From positions 56,601,169 through 56,665,168 of the forward strand of contig OX485806.1 in NCBI GenBank assembly GCA_950295325.1: 64,000 nt of DNA, read 5' to 3'. Shown piece by piece: positions 55,161 to 64,000 of the stretch. The stretch comes from Polytrichum commune. Its lineage: Eukaryota; Streptophyta; Polytrichopsida; Polytrichales; Polytrichaceae. Both the position numbers and the translations under genes were made by a program. Position 1 is the stretch's first letter. Each line of letters opens with the position of its first letter. The notes under the pieces were generated by a model. That model did not search any database, was not told where the DNA came from, and worked only from the letters and a program-made list of their open reading frames with translations.

Positions 55161-55957
55161 TGAGGACATCAATCTCCTTTAGTGGGGGAGAGACTCTAGT
55201 AGCAAACATAGCTTCGAGGTTAATTGCTCCACAACATGAACTTGTTCTTTGGCTTGAGGGAATAAAGTCCAAACTTTAGTGGTGCAAAGAGAAAAGTATG
55301 AGATGAGGTCTCAGTTTTGTACTTGTGCTTGGTTAATGGAAGAGGGGGAATAGACATGCCAAACTAGGTTGGGTAAGCCGAGTAATTGGGGCCATGGCTT
55401 GGAGGGGCCTTGGATAAAACCAAAAAACTTCTTAGTTGTGGGCTTGTCCGGGCGGGGACAAGGTGATGGCGCGTGCTCATAAAAGTGCTACCCGCGAGCT
55501 AACGAGAGTTGGCGCATGGGAGTCATGAACCCATGTCTCGAAATAGCAAAGTGGGAACCGAGTCGGGCGGGACTTGGCATCACCCCCGTGCGATCGAGGC
55601 GTGGCTTAACAATGGAAAGCCATCTCGGAGTTGCAACCGAGACAACTTAGTGGAAGCGTTGAGGTCTCGCCTAGATGTGTCATGTTAGGCTAGTGGAGCC
55701 TAACGGGGGAGCCCCAAAGGAGGGGCAACCCAAGTGAGTCCCAAAGTAGGTGGGTCTAGTATAGGTTAGGTCCTTGCATGAGAGATCCAAGGTCGCTAAC
55801 GGACCACCTAGGAACGACACCTTTGGGACCATGCCAAATTTGAAGATGCATTGTGGGGGTCGCGCCCTAAGGTAAACACAATGCCGCACCATAGAGGATG
55901 GCAACTTGAGAATTGGTGTGCCGACTACGAGTATAGTCGATGAGGGCATCGACTCCG

Positions 55958-55972
55958 TTTGGTGGGGGTGAG
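55958..55972 (+). promoter_or_regulatory. Polypurine tract next to 3' LTR
   Basis: GGTGGGGGTGAG lies directly before TGTCGC of the 3' LTR. It is purine-rich and correctly placed for plus-strand priming. Its last two bases, AG, equal the two extra bases found before the 5' LTR at the insertion site. Confidence 0.8.
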
Positions 55973-56600
55973 TGTCGCGCACCTCTCCATGAGGAGTGGC
56001 CAAAACACCATGGGCACAAGGGGGACCCCGGAGTGACACCCGGGACTTGTGGCGCCATTGGTGAGAGGGCCCAAGTGATCCTAGTGTGGGTGAGGGCCCC
56101 GGGCGTTGGGAATGCCTCCCACCCACAAAGACTAGGAGGCATGAGGGTGAGGCCATGAGCTATGCGTAGCTCATGGCGTGGTGATTCTAGAATGCTCAAG
56201 ATCACCTCAATCGGAGGTGTGAGCTAGGAGTTATGGCCATTTGAGTGGGGTGCTGTCCCGGGACAGCGCCCTGGTACAGCAGTGCCTGGGAGTGATTCCC
56301 GGGACTGCCAAGGTTCAAACAGGAATAACTTCCTCAATACTTGTCCGAATGGGGCAAGTGAGGAGTCCATCGGCATCTACGTGAAGCGTAGATGAGGATG
56401 GAGTGGTTGGTTGTTGTGATCAGACATCATACAAGGAAGTTATGATGGTCTGAAGCTGCTGGGGGGGTTCTAGGCCCAGCAGCTAAGGGAAAATGTCCAC
56501 TTGGCCCCAACTCTTGGTAGAGAGACAAGAGGTTGGTTGGCGGTGGGGTAGGGGCTCCGTGTAGAGTCCTAGAGGCTTATATGGGTGAGGTGGTGTGGCC

Positions 56601-58866
56601 TGTGAGGCCAAACCCCCCACCCTTAAGCGTTCGTAGTCCGAGTAGTGGGTTTGGGCTCACATTCCTCCGTGGCATTGGCCTTAGGCTTGGATGTGTCCTT
56701 TGATGACTCAAGTGTCCAATTCCTTGCCTTGTACGCGCAAGCCCAAGCAGATACTCCCTTCTTCCTTTTACCAATGGTTACCTTCACTTCTTTAGGGTCC
56801 TTGAGCTCCTCACTAGGTTTGGTTGTTGAGTCCATAGTGCAAGGATCAACTTTTTAACCTCTACTTAATAATTCAATACACCATGCATGGTATGGAAGCA
56901 TCCAAACACACAAATCTTTATTTGACAATCCAAGTGAATAGTATTAAGAAATACTTTTCTCCAAGGCTTATTGTCTCACAATCAAAGCATCAAGCCCAAC
57001 GAGTCTACTCCTCAAGCTTCCTACCCTACCAATCACTTAAACACAACCACCCCAACCTCAAAAACTTAGGAATGTGGCTCTTGGTCCATCACAATCACCA
57101 AATCCTCATTTTTCTATCTTCCTCCATTTTTTTCATTCAAGGTGAGTAGATTCCCCCATAGAAGAACCCCGACAGTCTCCAACAAGACCCTTCCCGAGGT
57201 CTCAGTCTCAAATCTCCGGGTGTAATTTTGCGTTGTTCTCCAATTGTTCCGCCCGTCATCGCCCGTCACTTTCTTCCTTGAGGCACCTGTTCCCCGCAGA
57301 CAAAGACCAGCTCCTTGTTAGCCCTCCTCTAGTTAGGCTAGCTTCGAATTAGCTAGCTCCTGATTTGATTGGCCTTGATTAGCCAGCTCCTACGTAGCTA
57401 GCTCCTCTCTGGCCTAACTTCAAATAGTCCGGCTTCTAATTTGCCAGCTCCTTAGTTAGCTCAACTCGCAATTAGCCTATCTCCTAATTAGCATGGCTCA
57501 TGATTGGCCTAGATGTCCTTTAAACAATTTGTAACCAACTGCCGGTTCTCCCCGATCATAGCCACCTTTCCCTAATTAGCTGCCGTCTGGTGATTCCTTT
57601 GATCTCAGCTTGGTTAGTGCAGCTCCCTTGATTTAATTAATGCAGTTCCCAGTCTCGGCTTCAGTTGCCACCAACAGTCTCGGCTCAACATTACAAGGTC
57701 ACGGCTCTTGGCTCATGTGTGAAGTGGACCTGACCAGCAACTGCAGCTAACTAGGCCCAGCTGCAGAGCTAATCCTAGCTTACAGCTTACCCAGTCTCGG
57801 ACTCCCAGCACCTTCTCCAAAAGTCCTGCTCCTTCTTCAACAATTCAGGCCTTTGGCCAAATATTAAACCATTCAAAATAAGTACCATCATCTAATACCA
57901 ACTGAGTGCGCCAATTTAATGGTTCAAACTAAGCTCTATAAACTAAATGCTATGAGGTGAACACTATGAACTAAACACTATCACTAAATGCCTTAAGTCA
58001 AATACTATATCTAAGCAATGCAAAACCAATCTAAAAACTAGTTTGCCTCGGTTCTCTACCTAGAACCTTGCACCACACGTGCACCCTTCTTGCTCCACAC
58101 ACACCCACACACACCACATGAGGTGCCAAGAGGGCAAGAAGAAAAGAGAGCCAAGAGAGAGAGATTAACTAACTACATTAATTCACCCCACTAATTTCCC
58201 ACACATTGCCTCTAAGTACAAGAGTTTTTCCTACTAACTAAGTCACATCCTCCTCATGAGCTCTAAGAGCTTCACTTCCTAACATCAACAAGAGAGAGCG
58301 AGAATGAGAGCAATCCCCCACCTTACCTCGGACCCCCTTGGGAGTGCTCAACCCAAACTTAGCCTCCTCCACTTTCCGCCGCCATAACTTTCTCCCCTTA
58401 CCTTCCCAAATTGTCTCTCACCACTTTAATTCAAACCACGATGCTTAAATCGTAATTTGATTGGTGCTTTTAGAATTTGCTTATCCTCCATCTTGCATTC
58501 TTCCTTGGACCTTCCCCATTAAGTGGCCACGATGAGGTGGTCCACTTGTGCGCTCAATGTGATCCTCCATTCATCCCAATTCGAATGCACTTGCTTCTTG
58601 AGTCACTTTGGTTGTCTCCATCCATTGTACTAGCCTACTCACTAACCATTTGATCTAAGCCTTTCCTATCTACCCTACTTCACTCCAATCCTTTTCTAAG
58701 GTAAAAATACAATAACCACTCACATGCTAGCCTCTGACAACATTGTACTTCTAAGGCTAACATTTCACTCTTTTTATATTTTTGTGAAGTGATACACCAC
58801 TTCAACGCACACCAACTAATATTTTCTAACGCTAAGACTAAATGTGGGCACCGCTTTGGGCTCACA
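56601..58866 (+). mobile_element. Family B element, copy B3 (TSD TGGCC)
   Basis: 2266 bp, TGTGAGGCCAAACC...CTTTGGGCTCACA, flanked by TGGCC at 56596-56600 and 58867-58871. The first 60 bp fold as a hairpin (TGTGAGGCCAAACCC against GGGTTTGGGCTCACA), so the 3' terminus sequence is also present at the inner side of the hairpin. It contains the small minus-strand ORF at 56623-56835 and CT-rich, low-complexity sequence from 57200 to 58400. Confidence 0.92.
56623..56835 (-). CDS. Small conserved ORF in family B element (B3 copy)
   Basis: A 70-aa frame: MDSTTKPSEELKDPKE, KVTIGKRKKGVSAWACAYKA and RNWTLESSKDTSKPKA. It is related to 26382-26561 in B1 (see there). The stop falls just inside the hairpin end. 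No known domain is recognised. Confidence 0.4.
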   Translation of the reverse strand: MDSTTKPSEELKDPKEVKVTIGKRKKGVSAWACAYKARNWTLESSKDTSKPKANATEECEPKPTTRTTNA

Positions 58867-59216
58867 TGGCCTCACCCACCCGAGGCCGAACGGCACGGCC
58901 TCCATGGGCATTGGCCCATTGTGAGGCCATAGTTGCCTAGTATGCTTCGGGTTGTTGTAGTGTTGCTCCGGCAACGCGATGATCAACATAGGATTGGACT
59001 TCCATGGATGGAAGTCCACATTGGGGAAATGGGTTACCGATTAAGGGGTGAGCCCCGAAAGCAAAGTAGGAGGGTTGGTTCCCTCCTATGAACTATTGGT
59101 CCGGGGTAAGAGGAGCTATCCATTAGCATGGCGGAATGCGAAGGGTTAGCGCTCGTAACCTTTGCTAGAAACGAAAATTGGCAAGATTATTAAGGGACCT
59201 AGCAAGGGTTGCGACA

Positions 59217-60006
59217 GCTTCAATGCCTCACTCGCACAATGTTTGCAATCGAGTAACATGCGAGGTCCCTAAGTGGCATGTGTGCTCTCTGGGTGCTCCA
59301 ATGGCCAGCTCCATATCCTTCCACTTCTGTGAATTCTTCTCCCTTATGCGACAGCCAAGAGCAGCTAATCACAAGCTCCCGCACTCCCGAGTAGGCCGTA
59401 GCATTGCTTCCCACCTCGCTCAAAACCAACAACAATTCCCTACAGGATTCCTCGGTACAAGGTCTGTGGCCAGGGAGCCACAACAAATCCTTCCTCTCAC
59501 CGTCCACTCATTAATGCACACTCACCATAAAATCCTAAGATGTCCATGAGCTAACAACCGCGCATGCGCGGGAACAATTTATGCTGACCCACAACATAGA
59601 CCATGACACAACTTCCTACCTCAGATTTTTTTTGGTCTCTTTGTTTGCGACATGTTATTAATGCTCAGACACAGAACCCCATAACGGAAATCCAACAGAA
59701 ATCAATGAGCAGGGGTGCAAGCGCAACGACCACAGGAGCAATTCCATTGATCAAACCACAGCTTCCAGCAGCGGGTTTGCCGTAGGTGCGGCTTGCAAAG
59801 GCATTCAACGTCCTGTGCCCTCCATCTTCAAGCACCTAGTAACTGTGGTTCTTGGAAGGACCAGGCTCCATCTACATTGAATACATTGAGCGCTTCCATG
59901 CTAACGGGAAGAGGGACAATCCAAAACCGTTTCCCGTGTAATCGAATTGTCATTCCCTCAGCGCAGGGCACAAACAGCTGCAATCCATGCAGTCACACCA
60001 AGCCCC
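59217..60006. other. Continuation of B5 or its host sequence
   Basis: It follows the Gypsy 3' end (target copy GCTTC at 59217-59221) and therefore continues the sequence before 46974. It is C- and A-rich with no recognised gene, similar in texture to B2 at 36700-37500. B4 is inserted at its end (TSD GCCCC at 60002-60006). Confidence 0.5.
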
Positions 60007-63000
60007 TGTGAGCCAAATACAGTGCCCACATGTGTTCTTACCTCTAAAAAGTAATTAAAATGTAGGTTTGATTTTTATTTCAATTATACAAAAGCATAAA
60101 AGTAGTTGTGGCTTTGGAACATTGATCATAGTCAAGTTAAGCTTGAGTTTGGATTAATTAGAAGGATGTGATTTTAGTTAGATGTGACTTCAGATTAGCA
60201 AGGATTGTAGGGGCATTAAGTCAAGGCTCAGAGGTAGGGTTTTAGAGTTTGAAGTAGGATCCCCCCTGCCCATTTTGGGACGGGGCTAGGCTTAACGGAT
60301 AAGCCCCGAACTCCAAGGACGAGAGCGGCAAGAAAGAAGAGTTTGTCCAGCTCCTCTGAGAAAGGGGAAGCCCCTGGCCGAGGAGGCTCTCTCTCTTCGA
60401 AAAACACACAACAAAGAGGGTCGAGAGCGGCACGAGAGCAGCGCACCTGGGAGAACGAAAAAACCTCTTAATGAGGGGTGGCAGATTGACTGGAAGGTAA
60501 CTGTTGGGCCTGAGAGGGAGGCTAAGGGCTCACAGTGTGAGAAAAAAAAAGCTTCGGCCAAGAGGTCAACAGTGGGTTCGGCTGGGGGAATCCAGCGTGT
60601 AATCAAAGGATGATAAGGAGCACAAGCGGAGAATACCTTATTCAAGGCGCGGGATTTCCAATCAGACAGTGGGTGGAAGGATTCAAGGTCAACCTAGGAC
60701 CTTCACCGCTAATTTGGACATGCCATTAAGGACTTGAAAAATGTTGAGGATCCAGGAAAGAAGGACTGCTCGATGAGGGTGAGGCTCTGAGGAGGCGCTC
60801 AAAGTTGAGCTGAGATCAGGCATTCAACAAGGGCAGGCAAACCAGATGAACATGTTGGGTGGTGGGAAGTGATCTGGAATTCGGTGAGCCAGGGTGCTCC
60901 TTCCATCTCCACTGGCCCACGATGGGATTCCCGAAGGGAAAGGCAGCTAAGGCTGCTGGAATGCGGGCAGAGAAGATCCCGAGCACTTGAGAGAGCTTGA
61001 AGGTGAGCAGAAGCCCTGAGTAGCCAACACACTGGAGCGAGGGGGTCGAGGGATACTTGACGGGCACTGACGGGTGACTCCCCGATATGGACAGCGTAGA
61101 TTTCATAGAAACCAGGCGACACTGAGGGACACTGTAGTAAGTTTTTGCTATGTCTTTTAAAACCAAAAACCCAGGGAACTAAGGTCTCTAGGAAGACTGA
61201 GCTAGTGTCTATACAGGTTATTGTCACATTGGATTAAGGATTAGGTTAACAACTTAGGACAATTCTTACTTTACTCCTTCATTATTCCACTTTATCCTTC
61301 ACTCTTAAGGTTCATTTGTGCCTTTTCCGTAGTGAGTGAGTCCGTCCTATAATAAGGTAGTTTTCTATGTCTCTATGGTTTTGACCTATGTCAGTCGTGA
61401 AGCTCAAAAGCTTGGCAAGTAGTCCTTGGCAATTGGTCGGGACCGAAGTCCGGGGTAATGTCTTTGCATGCCATCACATCTTTCACAACAAGAACTTGAA
61501 CCTGCGATAACTCAAATTAATCCTGTTTAATTCAACTTACAGTCTTTCGGCCATTCTTCTTAAAACTGTAACCATCCTCTTCGTCTCCAACTTCTCTGGC
61601 AACTTATCACCACAAACAACCACAAGGTTATGTCTAATCAATGCATCAACTATTCAGGCAATAATCTTTGATCCAAGCTCAAGATTATTTCCAGCTTAGA
61701 AGGGATACACCCCAGGTAATGTCTCACACCAAGGAACCCACTTCTCTCTCAGGAGAAGGTAATGTCTTTTGCAGCCCATAGCCTGCTACTCAGTATGCCT
61801 TTGTCCTTGCAGTCCTACATAGGCTTCACGCCGGGTAATGTCTTGTAGCTCTACCTAGGCTATTGTCTAATGCACTTGCCTCTCAAGAGCCTTTCTCTCT
61901 CTCTGTCATGACACATGTAAGGGCTATGGTCTAGCCTCTCCTTTCCTCTCTGACTCACTCAACGGTCCCAAAGACTATGGCCTTCCCTCTTCTGGTGATT
62001 GCCTCTCGGTTTACAGGTAGGCGATAGCCAAAGAAACCAGGCGATAGCCTTTCTTGACTACTTGCCCTCACTGATTGCTCTTTCTTTCTCTTTCTTTCAA
62101 CTGTTCTCACTGTTGGCCTATTGCCCTGGTTCTTGACTCTCACCTCACAACTATCTTTCAAACTCACAATTCTCTCGCCTATTTGCCAACACTCTTTATC
62201 ATTCTTGTGACTATTGCCCTTGCTTTCACTCACTGACAATAGCCCCTTGCTTGCACATCAGACTCAAAGACATCTCCTTCTTGTCTATGGCCGTTCTCAG
62301 ATTTTGACCATTGCTCTTACTACAATCTTTCTCTCAACGCTCATCGCCCTCTTGGCGTAGATAATCAATTCCTGACTCAAGACTATTGCCACAATCCGAT
62401 AAACACTGCTTTATTCATCAACAACTTCCATACAACAACTTCTCTCACTTCAAAGACTATTGCACTTCCAAGCTACTTGCTCATTGATCAAAATAAAAGT
62501 TTCATGAGAGTCTGAATCACTCAGCTCTCCGCATTGTCCATTACTGCCAGCCTCTCGCTCGGCATTGCCTATTTGCTAATCGTTAAGCCTCAATCACTGA
62601 GTGCTTGAACGCTCCTAACAGCCTAATTGCTCCTACTTTGAGACTATGTCTGATACTACAATGAAAAATAGCCTGCCTTGACAATGGCCAGCCTCCTCCC
62701 TATCAGCGGAGGAGGAGATGGTGGTTACAACCGCCTGCCCACTGGCTATTGCCCTCGTTCACACTGGCTAATCGCCCCTAAGTGACTATTGCCATTACTA
62801 ATCACTAATTTAATGAGTTGGGCTTCGAAGCCAGGCGATTGCCAAAAAATCGAGCTTACAGACACTGCCGGAACTATTTGGGGCATGTTCATCAAGGGGC
62901 GTAGGCTGGACCACTTATTGGGTGATTAAGGGGGGGGGGGTTAAAGTAGTGGTTTGATGAAGGAGTGATAATATAACTAATAAGTAAGGTGGGGGCACTT

Positions 63001-63271
63001 AATCTACAACCCACTTTGCTTATAATTTAGGCTCAAGTGAATTGAGTGTGGCTTGATAAGCCCATTAGAGGGTTTGTGGGATGGGAAGTTAAATTAGAAG
63101 GAGCATTTGTGAATGCTTGTACCTTGTTCTATGAAATGAAAGTTGTGGGTTCTTGTGACATTTGGGGGGACTTCATACATGCTAAGGGTCTAGTGGACAT
63201 TGGGTAGTTAATGTGAGCCATAGATTCTCACCCGGATTACGACACATAAGGGTGGGGGTTTATGGCTGACA
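60007..63271 (-). mobile_element. Family B element, copy B4 (TSD GCCCC)
   Basis: 3265 bp, TGTGAGCCAAATAC...TATGGCTGACA, flanked by GCCCC at 60002-60006 and 63272-63276. The outer end has one change (CTGACA for CTCACA). On the minus strand the hairpin end reads TGTCAGCCATAAACCCCC, CCCTTATGTGTCGTAATCC, then CTATGGCTCACA. The interior (61440-62860) is rich in short recurring phrases such as GGTAATGTCT and CTATTGCC. No genes are recognised. Confidence 0.88.
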
Positions 63272-63276
63272 GCCCC

Positions 63277-64000
63277 GCATCATCCTCGAAGCAAAGCCAT
63301 CTCACAGCTTACTTCTCTGTTGAGTGGATGAGGCGGATGCTGGATCGTCCACCCTTCCCCCCTAACGATGCAGGTAGCAGACCCAATTGTTTTCCAATCT
63401 AGGGGATGTGATCCCGGCGTCACTCTCTCCTCTTTCGGCTCCCACTCACACCCAACAATTTAACACCGACCGATCCGGATCTAGATGCACCGAGCTCCGT
63501 GGTTTGGTGATCTTCCCCACCTCCATTATACTCCCCCGTCAACACTGCTCAACATTAGGGTAATGCCGGCGACCGCTCTTGCATGGTTCTTTAGAGGTCA
63601 TGACTTCCCACCCTACCTCTCACTCATTCCTATATCTAGTGATGGTCTTTGTCACACCACCATCTCCGCTGCCTTTGACCGGAACAATGCTTCTGCACCA
63701 CCACCTTCTTTCCCGGACATTACTCTCCCCCTTCCCACACAACACTCCCTGTCTGATGAGCGACTAACTCATGGGTCGCATGCAAACACTCCCATGCTCA
63801 CATGAATGCTCTGTTGCATCACCCCTTCGGTGCTCCTTGCTTGGTACCGCTTCCTCCCGCCTAACTTACCACCACACCCTGGGGAGACAATGTTTCCGCC
63901 TCTTAGTCACCTCTCTACCCTCTTCTCCTCTCTACCTCTTCATCAGTTCCCAGTGCGGCAGGGCTTTGTCCCTCTCCTCCCTTCTACCCTCTTCTCCTAT
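63277..64000. other. Unassigned sequence at the right edge
   Basis: C-rich, Pro/Ser-coding-like in all frames. A 106-codon frame (63485-63805) has no recognised family. It may still be B5 sequence or the target into which B5 inserted. Confidence 0.4.

Larger units (their letters stand above)
46974..59216 (+). mobile_element. Ty3/Gypsy chromovirus-type retrotransposon (degenerate)
   Basis: Flanking LTRs are 973 bp each (46974-47946; 55973-59216 minus the B3 insertion). There is a tRNA-iMet primer site, decayed gag-pol in the order gag, protease, RNase H, integrase, and a C-terminal chromodomain. The reverse transcriptase core is missing. C2 (50089-52926) and B3 (56601-58866) are nested inside. 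The target duplication reads GCTTC (46967-46971 and 59217-59221), with two extra bases AG before the 5' LTR. The two LTRs differ at only about seven positions by eye, while the coding region is full of stops. Confidence 0.92.
55973..59216 (+). repeat. 3' LTR of the Gypsy element, interrupted by B3
   Basis: LTR sequence at 55973-56600 and 58872-59216 (973 bp in total), with B3 and one copy of its TGGCC duplication between. It differs from the 5' LTR at about seven positions by eye, three of them clustered near base 25 of the LTR. Confidence 0.95.

Noticed and set aside
63485-63805. Pro/Ser-rich 106-aa gene at the right edge
   Set aside because: Composition is explained by C-rich DNA and overlapping frames are equally open; no homology recognised.

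Overview
This window is eukaryotic and almost certainly from a land plant (or close streptophyte). The evidence is spliceosomal introns, CACTA, Mutator-like, PIF/Harbinger and pogo DNA transposons, a Ty3/Gypsy chromovirus with an initiator-Met tRNA primer site, and plant-type 18S and 25S rRNA fragments. I see no ordinary host gene. The 25S fragment and the style of the MULE and methyltransferase proteins remind me of seed-free plants (bryophyte, lycophyte, fern), but that is inference from memory.

The window is a stack of nested transposons. (1) Bases 1-27470 belong to one CACTA element whose left end lies outside. It has a minus-strand TNP2-type transposase gene (436-4782) with a SET-like domain in the middle, then a chimeric 25S/18S/25S rRNA-derived inverted repeat (5475-6790), then a plus-strand second CACTA gene (6954-9979, resuming at 24131-24986). 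(2) A 13.9-kb Mutator-like element (10146-24089) sits in an intron of that second gene. It encodes a SWIM-finger MULE transposase (minus strand) and, divergently, a many-exon gene whose product joins a ParB/sulfiredoxin-like domain to a beta-class DNA (N4-C/N6-A) methyltransferase domain. That gene also holds an array of near-identical 51-nt mini-exons. Both genes carry lesions. (3) Bases 29.6-32.0 kb hold a decayed PIF/Harbinger element. (4) A second, older CACTA relative starts at 34532 and is broken up by other insertions.

The other insertions form families with target-site duplications (TSDs) that I could read. LTR family A is about 973-996 bp: solo copies at 37516 and 43302, and the two ends of a Gypsy element at 46974-59216. 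Family B (TGTGAG...CTCACA ends, 5-bp TSDs, a hairpin at one end) has copies at 25173, 36451, 56601 and 60007 and a partial one at 46326. Family C (2.8-3.0 kb, TG...CA) has copies at 39446 and 50089. A pogo/Emigrant-like element lies at 43211-44811. Family A sits inside B and inside pogo; B and C sit inside A, B and CACTA.

The system most worth attention is the MULE with the ParB-methyltransferase passenger. A transposon carrying its own DNA-modification-type protein could act on its own chromatin state. The SET-like module in the CACTA transposase gene, seen in two diverged copies, is a second possible chromatin-acting module.
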